Source: Phocaeicola salanitronis DSM 18170
GTDB taxonomy: Bacteria > Bacteroidota > Bacteroidia > Bacteroidales > Bacteroidaceae
DNA length: 64,000 nt
Assembly: GCF_000190575.1 (NCBI RefSeq)
Contig: NC_015164.1
Span: forward strand, 806,001-870,000
Direction: 5' to 3'
The translations under genes were made by a program, and so were the position numbers. Positions 16,285 to 25,292 of the stretch are shown here, in pieces. The number at the start of each line of letters is the position of its first letter. Position 1 is the stretch's first letter. The notes below the pieces were generated by a model. The model was not told where the DNA came from and did no database searches. It saw only the letters and a list, made by a program, of their open reading frames with translations.

Positions 16285-18747
16285 TTATCTCAATTTCGCT
16301 CCCAGCTTTGTTTCCAGGTTCTGCACCAGCTTGTTCATCAGCTTGTCTATCTGCTTGTCGTTCAGCGTGGCGTTTTCGTCCTGCAGGGTGAAGCTCACCG
16401 CGTAACTCTTCTTTCCGGCTTCGAGGTTCTTGCCTTCGTACACATCGAAAAGCTCTACGCGCTTCAAGAGTTTCTTGTCGGTCTCGTAGGCGATTTTCTC
16501 GATTTCGGCAAATTGCACCTGCTTGTCGAGCAAGAGCGCCAGGTCGCGCTTCACGGCAGGATACTTGGAAATGTCCTTGTAAGTCACCGCGTTGTTCTTG
16601 ACCGCCTTCATCAGCTCCCTCCAGTTCAGGTCGGCATAATACACTTCGTTCTCGATATCGAACATCTTCAGGAGCTTCTTGTGCAGGATGCCGAGCGTAG
16701 CCAGCAACTTTCCGCCACGGGTATGCACCGACAGGGCGGCGGCATAGATGTCATCGCTCAAGGTGCCGAACACCAGCGCGCCGAAGTTCACGCCCAGACG
16801 GCGCAGGATGTTCAGCACGTATGCCTTCAGCTCGTACACCGACGAGTCCTCATCGGCGTGCGCCCACGAGTTGCTTACCCGCTTGCCGGTCACCCACAAG
16901 CCCATGTGCAGTTCTTCGGAGTAAGGCGCGAGCGCTTTTTCAGGGTTCCGCTTTCCGGCATTATAATGATAGCAATTGCCGAACTCGAAGAACTTCAGGT
17001 CGGCATTCTTGCGGTTGGCGTTGTGCTCGATGCTTTCCAGCCCGCCGAACAGAAGGGTGCCGCGCAATACGTTCAGGTCGTTGCTCAACGGATTCATCAG
17101 CCGCACCAGGTTTTCGGGCTTATACGTTTCCAGCCCTTCGTAATACGAAGCGGAGGTGAGCGAGTTGTTCAGGATTTCGTTGAACCCGCATCCCACCAGC
17201 TGCTCCGACACGAGGTTCTGGAGCTTCACCGACTTGTCTTCGGCTCCTTCCACGCTCAGGCACGCCTTTACCGAAGTGGGGATTTCCACATTGTTGTATC
17301 CGTAGATGCGCAGGATGTCCTCCACCACGTCGCACGGACGCTGCACGTCCACACGGTAAGGAGGCACCACCAGCGAAAGCCCTTCTCCGGTCTCGCCCGT
17401 GATTTCCATTTCCAGGCTCGAAACGATGCGCTTTATCACCTCGGCAGGGATTTCCTTGCCAATCAGCGAACGGACATACGCATACGGAAGCTCTACCGGG
17501 AAGCCGGCTATCGGGCTGGGATAGTTATCCTTGATTTCACAAGCGATTTCACCTCCCGCAAGCTCTTTCGCCAGGATAGCCGCCTCTTTCAGGGCATAAA
17601 TCACGCCGTTCGGGTCGATGCCCCGTTCGAAACGGAACGAAGAATCGGTGCTCAGCCCTTGGCGGCGTGCGGTCTTGCGCACCCACGTAGGATGGAAATA
17701 AGCGCTTTCGAAGAACACGTTGCGGGTCTCTTCGGTAGTGCCCGAATCGAGTCCGCCGAACACGCCCGCGATACACATCGGCTCTTCGGCGTTGCATATC
17801 ATCAGGTCGCGGTCCGAAAGCTTGTGCTCCACGCCGTCCAGCGTCACAAACGGAGTGCCTTCCGCCACGGTCTTCACCACAATCTTGCCACCCTTTATCT
17901 TGTCGGCGTCGAAGCAGTGCATCGGCTGGCCGTAAGCGTGCAGGATGTAGTTGGTGATGTCCACAATGTTGTTAATCGGGCGCAAGCCGATGGCTTTCAG
18001 CTTCGCCTGGAGCCATTCGGGGCTTTCCTTCACCGTGACGTTCTTTACCACCACGCCGGCATAGCGCGGGCAAGCCTCGGTGTTCTCTACCACCACGTCA
18101 ATGTCCAGGTCGTGATTGTCTACCGCAAACGCCTCTACCGAAGGGCGCTTCAGTTCCGCCTCATGCCCGTTCTGCACGAGCCAGGCGTACAGGTCGCGCG
18201 CCACGCCGTAGTGCGAGCAGGCATCCGCGCGGTTGGGCGTGATGTCCACCTCCAGCACGTAGTCGCTCTTCACGTTGTAGTAATCCTTGGCAAGCGTGCC
18301 CGGCTCCACGTCATCGGGCAGCACGATAATGCCCTCGTGGCTGGTTCCGATGCCGATTTCGTCTTCGGCACAAATCATGCCGTTCGATTCCACGCCCCGG
18401 AGTTTCGATTTCTTTATGGTGAAACACTCGTCTCCGTCATACAGCTTGGTGCCCAAGGTAGCTACCACCACCTTTTGCCCTGCGGCTACGTTCGACGCCC
18501 CGCATACAATCTGCACGGGGTCGCCCTGCCCCAAGTCGACCGTCGTAATGTGCATGTGGTCAGAATTGGGATGCGACTCGCAGGTCAGCACTTTTCCGAT
18601 GACCAAGCCTTCCAGCCCTCCTTTAATCGACTGGACTTCTTCCACTTCGCCTGTTTCCAGCCCGATAGAGGTAAGCGCCGCCGCCACCTGTTCGGGGGTC
18701 AAGTCGAAGTTGACGTATTCTTTTAGCCAGTTATACGAAATATTCAT
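16285..18747 (-). CDS. pheT: Phenylalanyl-tRNA synthetase beta subunit
   Basis: 820 residues, full length. Domain order: N-terminal and EMAP/tRNA-binding domain about 40-155 (VIGKVLTCESHPNSDHMHIT), B3/B4 editing region about 210-390 (ARDLYAWL, CFDADKIKGGKIVVK), B5 about 405-480, catalytic-like core about 490-700 (NPLSNDLNVLRGTLLFGGLE), and the C-terminal FDX-ACB anticodon-binding domain about 725-820 (YPAVKRDLALLLDKQVQFAE). It pairs with PheS, which is not in the window. The gene is noticeably G+C-rich, which yields a 737-codon antisense open frame that is not a gene. A possible -7 box (TAACTTTG, plus 18786-18793) lies about 40 bp upstream. Confidence 0.97.
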   Translation of the reverse strand: MNISYNWLKEYVNFDLTPEQVAAALTSIGLETGEVEEVQSIKGGLEGLVIGKVLTCESHPNSDHMHITTVDLGQGDPVQIVCGASNVAAGQKVVVATLGTKLYDGDECFTIKKSKLRGVESNGMICAEDEIGIGTSHEGIIVLPDDVEPGTLAKDYYNVKSDYVLEVDITPNRADACSHYGVARDLYAWLVQNGHEAELKRPSVEAFAVDNHDLDIDVVVENTEACPRYAGVVVKNVTVKESPEWLQAKLKAIGLRPINNIVDITNYILHAYGQPMHCFDADKIKGGKIVVKTVAEGTPFVTLDGVEHKLSDRDLMICNAEEPMCIAGVFGGLDSGTTEETRNVFFESAYFHPTWVRKTARRQGLSTDSSFRFERGIDPNGVIYALKEAAILAKELAGGEIACEIKDNYPSPIAGFPVELPYAYVRSLIGKEIPAEVIKRIVSSLEMEITGETGEGLSLVVPPYRVDVQRPCDVVEDILRIYGYNNVEIPTSVKACLSVEGAEDKSVKLQNLVSEQLVGCGFNEILNNSLTSASYYEGLETYKPENLVRLMNPLSNDLNVLRGTLLFGGLESIEHNANRKNADLKFFEFGNCYHYNAGKRNPEKALAPYSEELHMGLWVTGKRVSNSWAHADEDSSVYELKAYVLNILRRLGVNFGALVFGTLSDDIYAAALSVHTRGGKLLATLGILHKKLLKMFDIENEVYYADLNWRELMKAVKNNAVTYKDISKYPAVKRDLALLLDKQVQFAEIEKIAYETDKKLLKRVELFDVYEGKNLEAGKKSYAVSFTLQDENATLNDKQIDKLMNKLVQNLETKLGAKLR

Positions 18748-18823
18748 ATTAAGTATGTTTTGATGTTTTCCTTGTTTTTGATGCGCAAAGTTACAATAAA
18801 TCTATGAAAAACCATACAAAATT

Positions 18824-19003
18824 TAAGAGCCTGTTTAAATTTTCCAATAAAGTAATATTCTATCAGGTCCTTTTTCGTTTGTTTCCGGTCTGTTTTCCCG
18901 ATTTTATTCGTCAGATAGCCCGCTATCCTCCTCATAAAATCAGAAAAACATCCTCGAAAACAATTCGAAAAATTAACCTGAGCAAAATTTAAACAGGCTC
19001 TTA
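18824..19003. mobile_element. MITE-like element, family D, copy 1
   Basis: 180 bp bounded by perfect 20-bp terminal inverted repeats (taagagcctgtttaaatttt and its complement). The interior holds the shared core cagatagcccgctatcctcc. No open frame of credible length; three more full copies lie in the window at 24942, 37917 and 63523. Mobilising transposase unknown. Confidence 0.8.
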
Positions 19004-19064
19004 AGGACAACAACGAAAATATTCGGTTTTTACGGTGCACAAGAAGATGCGGAAACCTATTTTC

Positions 19065-19340
19065 TGAAACGCAGATTCACGCGGATTTCCGCAGACTATT
19101 TTCATTTGCGCCGCTTTTTTCATTCAAATCCACCGGAAAAAGGCCTATATTTTTGTACCTTTGCGCCCCGAAAACGGATGCGCGGAACGCTGATTCACGC
19201 AAACATCCCTCATGTAGGGGCGTATCGCATACGCCCGAATACGTCAACTAATCCACGTGGATGTTTTCAGGGCGTATGCAATACGCCCCTACATGAATAA
19301 AAAATACAATCTGCGGAAATCCGCGTGAATCCGCGTTTCA
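19065..19340. repeat. Family F outer inverted repeat enclosing a family B palindrome
   Basis: 31-base arms 19065-19095 and 19310-19340 (cgcggatttccgcaga type) differ at one position. Between them, 19211-19295 is a family B palindrome: catgtaggggcgtatcgcat and onward, arms of 26 bases with one mismatch, 33-bp loop. The spacer 18748-19376 holds only this and the D element. Confidence 0.8.
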
Positions 19341-19376
19341 AAAAAACCGTAAATAATAAAACCGTAAACAAACAAC

Positions 19377-19757
19377 ATGTCCAACGCATTGATAACCATA
19401 TTCTTGGGAGGCGGCATCGGAAGCGTGATGCGCTTCGGGGTGCAGGCGGTGATGAACGGGCGCATCCCTCCCCTTTTCTTCCCGTGGGCTACGCTCGGCG
19501 TCAACGTGGCGGGAAGCTTCCTCATCGGGCTGTTCTACGCCCTCTCCGCCCGCTTCGGCTTCTCCGACGAGACACGGCTTTTCCTCACCACGGGGCTTTG
19601 CGGAGGGTTCACCACCTTCTCCACCTTCAGCCAAGAGAGCCTGACGCTGCTCCGCCAGGGGCATTACGCCGCCTTCGCGCTCTACACCCTTGCCAGCGTG
19701 GCGGCAGGCATCGCCGCGGCACTTGCCGGAGGGTGGGTAGGGAAAGCCCACGTATAG
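19377..19757 (+). CDS. crcB: Fluoride efflux channel
   Basis: 126 residues with four hydrophobic helices, the size and shape of CrcB/Fluc, a dual-topology dimeric channel that expels fluoride across the inner membrane. Conserved features: GGGIGSVMRFGVQ (11-23), WATLGVNVAGSFLIG with the pore Asn43, and GGFTTFSTFS (76-85) with the phenylalanines and Thr/Ser lining the fluoride path. No fluoride riboswitch could be recognised in the 36 bp before the start, which is taken up by the F-arm and A-rich sequence. The hairpin array starts at its stop codon. Confidence 0.94.
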   Translation: MSNALITIFLGGGIGSVMRFGVQAVMNGRIPPLFFPWATLGVNVAGSFLIGLFYALSARFGFSDETRLFLTTGLCGGFTTFSTFSQESLTLLRQGHYAAFALYTLASVAAGIAAALAGGWVGKAHV

Positions 19758-20053
19758 ACGACCTTGTTTCAACCAAGGTCATCCCACGGGACAGGGTAAT
19801 TTGAAATTACCTCGTCTCAGAGATGAGGTAGTTTGAAACAACCTCATCCCACGTACATGAGGCCGGTTGAAACGACCTCGTCTTACGTGCGGATGCAAGA
19901 GGGGGATTTATCCGATAAACACCCCTGCGCACGGCATGGTTTCAACTCCTATCGTCTTCCCGATGACCTTAATTCAAGTAAGGTCATCCTGCGGGATAGG
20001 GTGGTTTGAAACTACCTTATCTCAGAGACGACCTGCTTTCAAGGTAGGTCGTT
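19757..20053. repeat. Array of about nine small hairpins, period near 33 bp
   Basis: Successive imperfect palindromes begin near 19760, 19794, 19826, 19860, 19899, 19935, 19964, 19998 and 20030. Typical unit: gatgaggtagtttgaaacaa followed by cctcatc, centred on tttgaaa or ttcaa. Arms vary but covary (gacctt/aaggtc, gaggta/acctc, gacctg/aggtc). Linkers of 7-10 bases are often small palindromes too (tctcagaga, cccacggga). Units 5 and 6 are degenerate. No open frame; not a CRISPR, since repeats vary and linkers are too short. Confidence 0.75.
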
Positions 20054-20342
20054 GTTGTCTTGCGCAGAGACCCCCTCTGTCAAACAGACACCGTCTCGGC
20101 ATGTATGTCGGTATGGAGAGGGGAATAGTGAGGGAGGATTCACTCCACAAAGATACGAAAAATTTTTCAATTGGCAATGGATATTAGGCAATGGACAATG
20201 GAAATTTGACAATCGGCAATTATTTTTTTTGCCAAGTTGTGTTTAAACCGCTGAGATGCAACCATTTGCACAGGCGCGCGGAGCTATATATACCGGAATT
20301 TGCATATAGATGCGTGATATATGCAAGATATAAGCATAATGA

Positions 20343-20536
20343 TGACAATGACAAATGACAAATGACAATTAACTTTTTTCCGGAAAATGCCTTAATGGCA
20401 GGTGAGCGACATTATAAATTATATTATATATATATTATAATATATATATAATATAATTTAATTTACAATTCTCTTTTCTTCTTCGTGGTGCGTTACATCA
20501 CTTTGTTAATTGTCATTTTGTCATTTGTCATTGTCA
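20343..20536. repeat. Large inverted repeat with a perfect 46-bp A/T palindrome inside
   Basis: Outer arms 20343-20372 (tgacaatgacaaatgacaaa type) and 20506-20536 are near-complementary. Between them 20415-20460 is a perfect palindrome made only of A and T, able to extrude as a cruciform. The rest of the 1,020-bp spacer 19758-20777 holds the hairpin array, short tggcaatgga-type repeats at 20165-20220, and the next gene's promoter. Confidence 0.8.
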
Positions 20537-20654
20537 CGATAATACAAGCATAGAAATAACATTTTTACATCTTATATAATTCTCATTTTCAGCAATATAG
20601 ATAGAAAAACGATAATCAGTTAACAGATTTTTACGCCCACCTGTTCCAAATCCA

Positions 20655-20684
20655 TTGCCGTATGGAAAAAATTTCTTATCTTTG
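20655..20684 (+). promoter_or_regulatory. Promoter of the TrmH-family methyltransferase gene
   Basis: TTG at 20655-20657 and TATCTTTG at 20677-20684, spaced 19 bases, fit the Bacteroidetes consensus. The leader is about 85 nt and contains aaggc/acaag repeats. Confidence 0.65.
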
Positions 20685-20777
20685 CAGAGGAGAGAGGGAG
20701 GAACATTATAGGCAACAAGGCTTTTAGGCGACAAGGCAGCAGTTGACAAGTTTGAATTGCCTACACAAAAACAAATT

Positions 20778-21584
20778 ATGGAGAAGGAACGAATCATCGA
20801 AATCACGTCGCTGGAGCAGCCGGGGGTGGAGCTGTTCGGCGCACTGACCGAGGCACAACTGCGCAACCGGCTGGAACCGGAGAAGGGCGTGTTCATCGCC
20901 GAAAGCCCGAAAGTAATCCGCGTGGCGCTGGACGCGGGCTACGAGCCGCTGGCACTGCTGTGCGAGCGGAAGCACCTTGCGGGCGACGCCGCCGACATCC
21001 TTGCCCGATGCCCGGACATACCCGTCTACACCGGCGGACGCGAGCTGCTCGCCCGGCTTACGGGCTATACCCTGACACGCGGCGTGCTCTGCGCCATGCG
21101 CCGGCCGCCGGTGAAAAGCGTGGAAGAAGTATGCGGCGGGGCACGGCGCATCGTGGTGATTCACGGGGTGACCGACACGACCAACATCGGTGCCATCTTC
21201 CGCTCTGCCGCCGCATTGGGCATCGACGGGGTGCTGCTCACCCCCGACTCGTGCGACCCGCTGAACCGCCGTGCCGTGCGTGTCTCGATGGGCTCGGTGT
21301 TCCTCATTCCGTGGACGTGGGCCGACGCTCCCCTCGCCGCCCTGCGCCGCCTGGGCTTCCGCACCGCCGCCCTGGCACTCTCGGACGACTCCGTCCCGCT
21401 CGACACGCCTGCCCTCAAGCAAGAACCGCGGCTGGCACTGGTGATGGGCACCGAAGGCGACGGGCTTCCGCACGCCACCATCGCCGAAGCCGACTACACG
21501 GTGCGCATCCCGATGGCGCACGGGGTGGACTCGCTCAACGTGGCGGCAGCATCCGCCGTAGCGTTCTGGGAATTAAGACGATGA
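20778..21584 (+). CDS. TrmH/SpoU-family RNA 2'-O-methyltransferase
   Basis: 268 residues from the preferred ATG at 20778; an in-frame ATG at 20757 would add seven. The N-terminal part (about 1-95) is a SpoU substrate-binding domain. The C-terminal SPOUT knot has motif 1, GVTDTTNIGAIFRSAAALGI, motif 2, LALVMGTEGDGLPHATI, and motif 3, RIPMAHGVDSLNVAAASAVA. It uses S-adenosylmethionine to methylate a ribose in rRNA or tRNA; which base is not evident. The gene is strikingly G+C-rich and codon-biased relative to most neighbours and sits alone between repeat-rich spacers, which may reflect transfer or local compositional drift. Confidence 0.92.
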   Translation: MEKERIIEITSLEQPGVELFGALTEAQLRNRLEPEKGVFIAESPKVIRVALDAGYEPLALLCERKHLAGDAADILARCPDIPVYTGGRELLARLTGYTLTRGVLCAMRRPPVKSVEEVCGGARRIVVIHGVTDTTNIGAIFRSAAALGIDGVLLTPDSCDPLNRRAVRVSMGSVFLIPWTWADAPLAALRRLGFRTAALALSDDSVPLDTPALKQEPRLALVMGTEGDGLPHATIAEADYTVRIPMAHGVDSLNVAAASAVAFWELRR

Positions 21585-21660
21585 TATTATTTCACCACAG
21601 AGGACACTGAGGCACACTGAGGAAATATTTTATTATCACTGAATTTACGATTTACGATTT

Positions 21661-21935
21661 TGAAACGCGGATTAACGCAGATTTCCGCAGATTAAATAAT
21701 ATAGTCAATCAGAAATGAATTGCGAAAAACTATAGCCTGTTTTTTTAGTAGAGACGTCACATTGTGGCGTCTCTGAATGCATCCGCAAGACATTCACATA
21801 CAAAAACATATAGCATCCCTTCGGCTGGGGAGACGCCACAATGTGACGTCTCTACTGCATTCCGTATTTTCGCAAACCAATTTTGTTCTACTATAAAATA
21901 AATAATCCGCGTGAATCTGAGCTAATCTGCGTTTC
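21661..21935. repeat. Nested element: F arms enclosing a tatagt...actata element with family C core
   Basis: Outer F arms lie at 21661-21691 and 21901-21935. Inside, 21700-21895 has tatagtcaatcagaaatg at one end and ttttgttctactata at the other. Its core is a family C palindrome: 21748-21775 (gtagagacgtcacattgtgg) and 21829-21855 are inverted copies. The spacer 21585-22074 contains no gene; it also carries acactgaggcacactgagg at 21603 and a cgtgacaat-type short repeat at 21975-22040. Confidence 0.8.
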
Positions 21936-22074
21936 AGGTTTTGTCGCGTATCGTCACGCTGGATTTGCAAATCCGGCGTGACAATCGTGGCAATCGTGAC
22001 AATGACAATCGTGACAAATGACAATCGTGACAATGACAAAATCGTAAATAGCTAAATCGTCAATAAAAAACCGC

Positions 22075-23187
22075 TCAGCTTTTCTTCTTATAGCTCACCA
22101 CCGCCCATACGTTGAACACGAGAGCGAAGCCGCAGAGCCAGCAGAAGGGAGAAAGCATTTCCGTGAAGCCGCTCCCCTTCAGGTAGACAAGGCGCATCGC
22201 CTCGGCAAAATATTGCAAGGGATTGATGGCGGTGGCGCGCTGCATCCAGAGCGGCATGCTGTCTACGGGCGTGAAAAGCCCTGAAGTCAGCAGCATGATG
22301 ATGATGAAAAAAAACATCACGAACATCGCCTGCTGCATCGTGTCCGAATAGTTGGATATCACCATGCCGATGCCCGTGACCACCAGCACGTAAACCGCCG
22401 TAAACAGGAGAACCGTAAGCAAGCTGCCCTCCGGCGCCACCCCATGCACCGCCCAGCCGAACGTCATCCCGAACGCAAGGGCAACGAACCCGATGGCCCA
22501 GTTGGGCATCAGCTTGGCAAGGATGAAAAGCCGCTTCGGCACAGGCGACACGTTGATTTGCTCGATGGTGCCCACCTCTTTCTCGCCCACAATGTTCAGG
22601 GCGGTCAGCGCGCACCCGAGGATGGTGAGCAGCATCATAATCAGCCCCGGCACCATGAAGACCTTGTATTCCAGTTCGGGATTGAAACGGTACCGGACAC
22701 GCACATCGGGGACGGGCATCACGGATGCGGCGCCCGATACGCCCTCAGACGCACGTATCTCCTGATTGTAATCCATCACCACCGACGCAAGGTACTGCGC
22801 TCCCAAGGTGCCCCGGATACCGTTCACCGAATTGGCGGCAATCATCACCTGCGCCGTCCCGTCGCGATAAATGCCGCGCTCGAAATCTTGCGGAATCTGG
22901 AACAGGATGTCGGCATCGCCCGTCTCGATGCTCCGCATCGCTTCGCCATAGGCGGGCGACACATCGGCAAGGCGGAAATAGCCCGAATCGGACACCTTCT
23001 GCACCAGCCGCCCGGACAGCGGGCTATGGTCTTGGTCGACCACCGCCAGCTTTACGTCCTGCACGTCCTGATTGGTGACGAAAGGGAACAACACAATCGT
23101 CATAATCGGCATCACGATAATCATCTTCGACAAAAACTTGTGGCGAAGTATCTGCTTGAACTCTTTTTCCAATAAATATTTCAGCAT
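22075..23187 (-). CDS. ABC-2 type transporter permease (YbhR-like), last gene of export operon
   Basis: 370 residues. Typical ABC-2 layout: one N-terminal helix (about 22-40, MIIVMPIMTIVLFPFVTN), a periplasmic domain about 45-175, then five helices in 180-365, including GEKEVGTIEQINVSPVPKRL, the family EKE-x-GT cytoplasmic motif. Homologous to the other permease of this operon, so the two probably form a heterodimeric channel powered by the two ATPases. Closest known arrangement is E. coli YbhFSR, an exporter of cations and drugs. The substrate here is unknown. It is separated from the upstream permease by 383 bp of repeats. Confidence 0.9.
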   Translation of the reverse strand: MLKYLLEKEFKQILRHKFLSKMIIVMPIMTIVLFPFVTNQDVQDVKLAVVDQDHSPLSGRLVQKVSDSGYFRLADVSPAYGEAMRSIETGDADILFQIPQDFERGIYRDGTAQVMIAANSVNGIRGTLGAQYLASVVMDYNQEIRASEGVSGAASVMPVPDVRVRYRFNPELEYKVFMVPGLIMMLLTILGCALTALNIVGEKEVGTIEQINVSPVPKRLFILAKLMPNWAIGFVALAFGMTFGWAVHGVAPEGSLLTVLLFTAVYVLVVTGIGMVISNYSDTMQQAMFVMFFFIIIMLLTSGLFTPVDSMPLWMQRATAINPLQYFAEAMRLVYLKGSGFTEMLSPFCWLCGFALVFNVWAVVSYKKKS

Positions 23188-23203
23188 ACGTCTTTAGGAT
23201 TTA

Positions 23204-23435
23204 TATAGTCAATCAAAAAATGAAATGCGAAAAATCATATATGAATTCCGTATTTTTACCTAATTGCCATGTAGGGGCGTATCGCATACGCCCTGAAAAC
23301 ATCCACGTGGATTAGTTGGCGCATTCGGGCGTATGCGATACGCCCCTACATGGGATGTTTGCGGATATTCATTAAACATATAGCATCCCTGCGGCTGGGG
23401 AGACGCCACAATGTGACGTCTCTACTACATGCTTA
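23204..23435. repeat. Composite repeat: tatagt end, perfect 27-bp family B arms, family C half
   Basis: Begins tatagtcaatcaaaaaatga at 23204. Family B arms at 23267-23293 and 23327-23353 are perfect 27-base inverted repeats (gtaggggcgtatcgcatacg core), whose loop matches the 19211 copy in reverse. At 23388-23425 the agacgccacaatgtgacgtc half of family C follows. The actata end is missing. Then 23450-23540 has tandem ggattgcaaatccggcgtga. Together these fill the 383-bp spacer 23188-23570. Confidence 0.8.
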
Positions 23436-23570
23436 TTTACATCACGCCCGCATCATCGGCAAATGGTTTCGGATTACAAATCCGATTCTTTACTTACGCC
23501 GGATTGCAAATCCGGCGTGACAAGGAATCCGGCGTGACAAGAGACGTCTTTGCGCCTCTGCGTTCAATAA

Positions 23571-24674
23571 TTATTCAAGCCGCACCTTGAATTTCTTCCA
23601 CGATACGGCGACCAGCACCGCCGCCATCAGGGCGAGCACGCCCAGCTCGGTGGCGAAGCACGACACGTCCACACCCTGAATCATAATCTTGCGCATCGCC
23701 GAGATATACCAACGGGCAGGGATGATGTCGGCTATCCAGCGCAGGGCAAGGGGCATGCTCTCTAACGGGAATATCAAGCCCGAAAAGACCAGCGTGGGCA
23801 TCATCAGCCCAATGCCCGAAGACAAGAGCGCCGCTACCTGCGAATCGACCAGCGTAGAGATGAGCAGCCCCAACGAGAGCGCCACAATGATGAAGATTAC
23901 GGATACCAGTGCCAGCCAGCCCAGGCTTCCACGGATGGGCACGCCCATCACAAACACCGCCAAGAGGAGAATCGTCACGACGTTGGTCACCGACAGGGTG
24001 AAATAGGGCGTCATCTTCGAGAGGATGATATGAAGGGGCTTCATCGGCGAAGCGAGCAGGATTTCCATGGTACCCGTCTCGCGCTCGCGTACGATGGAAA
24101 CGCTGGTCATCAGGGCGCAGATAAGCATCAGCACGATGCCCATCACGCCGGGCACAAAGTTGTAAGCGCTCTCGCCCTGCGGATTGTAAAGCATCCGCGA
24201 GACGGTTTCTATCCGCATCGGGACACGGTATTGTTCCATCCGTTCCGCCTGGTAAGCGGCAAGCACGCCCTGCGCATAGTTCGTCAGGAGGGATGCCTGG
24301 TTGGGGTCGGTTCCGTCGGCTATCAGCTGGATACCCGCTTCGCCACGGGGAAGCCCCGAAGCGAACTCCTCGCTGAAGACCACCACCAAGCCGGCGGTTC
24401 CGTCGCGGAACACTTCGTTTATCCCGGCGGGCGAATCAAGCTCGCGGACCACGGTAAAATACTCGCTCGCCTGCAGGCGCTCGATGATGCGCCGGGTCTC
24501 CACGTCTTTAGAGGGGTCGAACACCGCCACCCGCGCATCGTTCAGTTCCGTCTTGATGGCATATCCCAACAGCAAGACCAGCATCAGCGGCATGATGAGC
24601 AGGATAAGCAGTGTCCGCCGGTCGCGGAATATCTGGCGGAACTCTTTTCGGACAAATGAAAGGAATTGTTTCAT
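23571..24674 (-). CDS. ABC-2 type transporter permease (YbhS-like)
   Basis: 367 residues, same architecture as the next permease: N-terminal VRKEFRQIFRDRRTLLILLI with the first helix, a periplasmic domain about 45-170, and five helices in about 175-362. The cytoplasmic motif SIVRERETGTMEILLASPMK is intact. It should form the membrane part of the exporter together with the 22075-23187 product. The gap to the upstream ATPase gene is 665 bp of repeat DNA, unusually long inside an operon. Confidence 0.9.
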   Translation of the reverse strand: MKQFLSFVRKEFRQIFRDRRTLLILLIMPLMLVLLLGYAIKTELNDARVAVFDPSKDVETRRIIERLQASEYFTVVRELDSPAGINEVFRDGTAGLVVVFSEEFASGLPRGEAGIQLIADGTDPNQASLLTNYAQGVLAAYQAERMEQYRVPMRIETVSRMLYNPQGESAYNFVPGVMGIVLMLICALMTSVSIVRERETGTMEILLASPMKPLHIILSKMTPYFTLSVTNVVTILLLAVFVMGVPIRGSLGWLALVSVIFIIVALSLGLLISTLVDSQVAALLSSGIGLMMPTLVFSGLIFPLESMPLALRWIADIIPARWYISAMRKIMIQGVDVSCFATELGVLALMAAVLVAVSWKKFKVRLE

Positions 24675-24726
24675 GCTCTTTCTGAATTATAATGGAACAA
24701 AATTGGTTTACGAAAAATGGAATTAA

Positions 24727-25292
24727 ACACAGAGACACAAAGACACAGAGCCTTATTTACGATTTTATAGTAAAACAAAATTGGTTTGCGAAAAAATCTT
24801 GATGTATTGTCATCCTGAACGAACGTGAAGGATCTCGTGTACATCCACGTGGGCGCATCCGAGATGCTTCACTTCGTTCAGCATGACAAATGATTTTTCG
24901 CAATTCATTTCTGATTGACTATACAATTTACGAAGTACAATTAAGAGCCTGTTTAAATTTTCCAATAAAGTAATATTCTATCAGGTTCTTTTGCGTTTGT
25001 TTCCGGTCTGTTTTCCCGATTTTATTCGTCAGATAGCCCGCTATCCTCCTCATAAAATCAGGAAAACATCCTCGAAAACAATTCGCAAAATTAACCTGAG
25101 CAAAATTTAAACAGGCTCTAAATCCTTGAAATAGTAAATCGTACATTATACCAATAACTTGTAGGGGCAGGGTTTGCCTGCCTGAAAACATCCACGTGGA
25201 CACATATAGGCGGGCGAACCCCGCCCCTACATTGGCTAACTGCGGATATTCATAAAAATAAATTTTTCTCCGTGTCTCTGTGCCTCTGTGTT
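24727..25292. repeat. Repeat nest in the ATPase-permease spacer (E arms around A, D and B elements)
   Basis: Outer arms acacagagacacaaagacac at 24727-24750 and the inverse at 25268-25292. Inside, in order: family A element copy 2 (24766-24923, 158 bp, clean tatagt...actata ends); MITE D copy 2 (24942-25120); family B variant 25161-25232 (gtaggggcagggtttgcctg ... cgggcgaaccccgcccctac). No gene in 24675-25339. Confidence 0.8.
24942..25120. mobile_element. MITE-like element, family D, copy 2
   Basis: 179 bp, taagagcctgtttaaatttt at the left end; the right end reads aaatttaaacaggctcta, lacking one T of the perfect inverted repeat. Interior nearly identical to copy 1. Confidence 0.8.

Noticed and set aside
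16513..18726. 737-codon open frame on the plus strand across pheT
   Set aside because: It is exactly antisense to pheT, contains no recognisable domain and arises from the G+C-rich codon usage of pheT.
18744..19040. Open frame with RIAGYLTNKIGKTDRKQT (also near 24928, 37816 and 63274)
   Set aside because: It lies inside the inverted-repeat elements and its recurrence follows the repeat, with no start or ribosome binding site of its own.
19296..19376. Fluoride riboswitch upstream of crcB
   Set aside because: The upstream sequence is an F-family arm followed by an A-rich stretch, with no recognisable riboswitch core.
19757..20053. CRISPR array
   Set aside because: Repeats are not identical, linkers are only 7-10 bases, and no cas genes are present.
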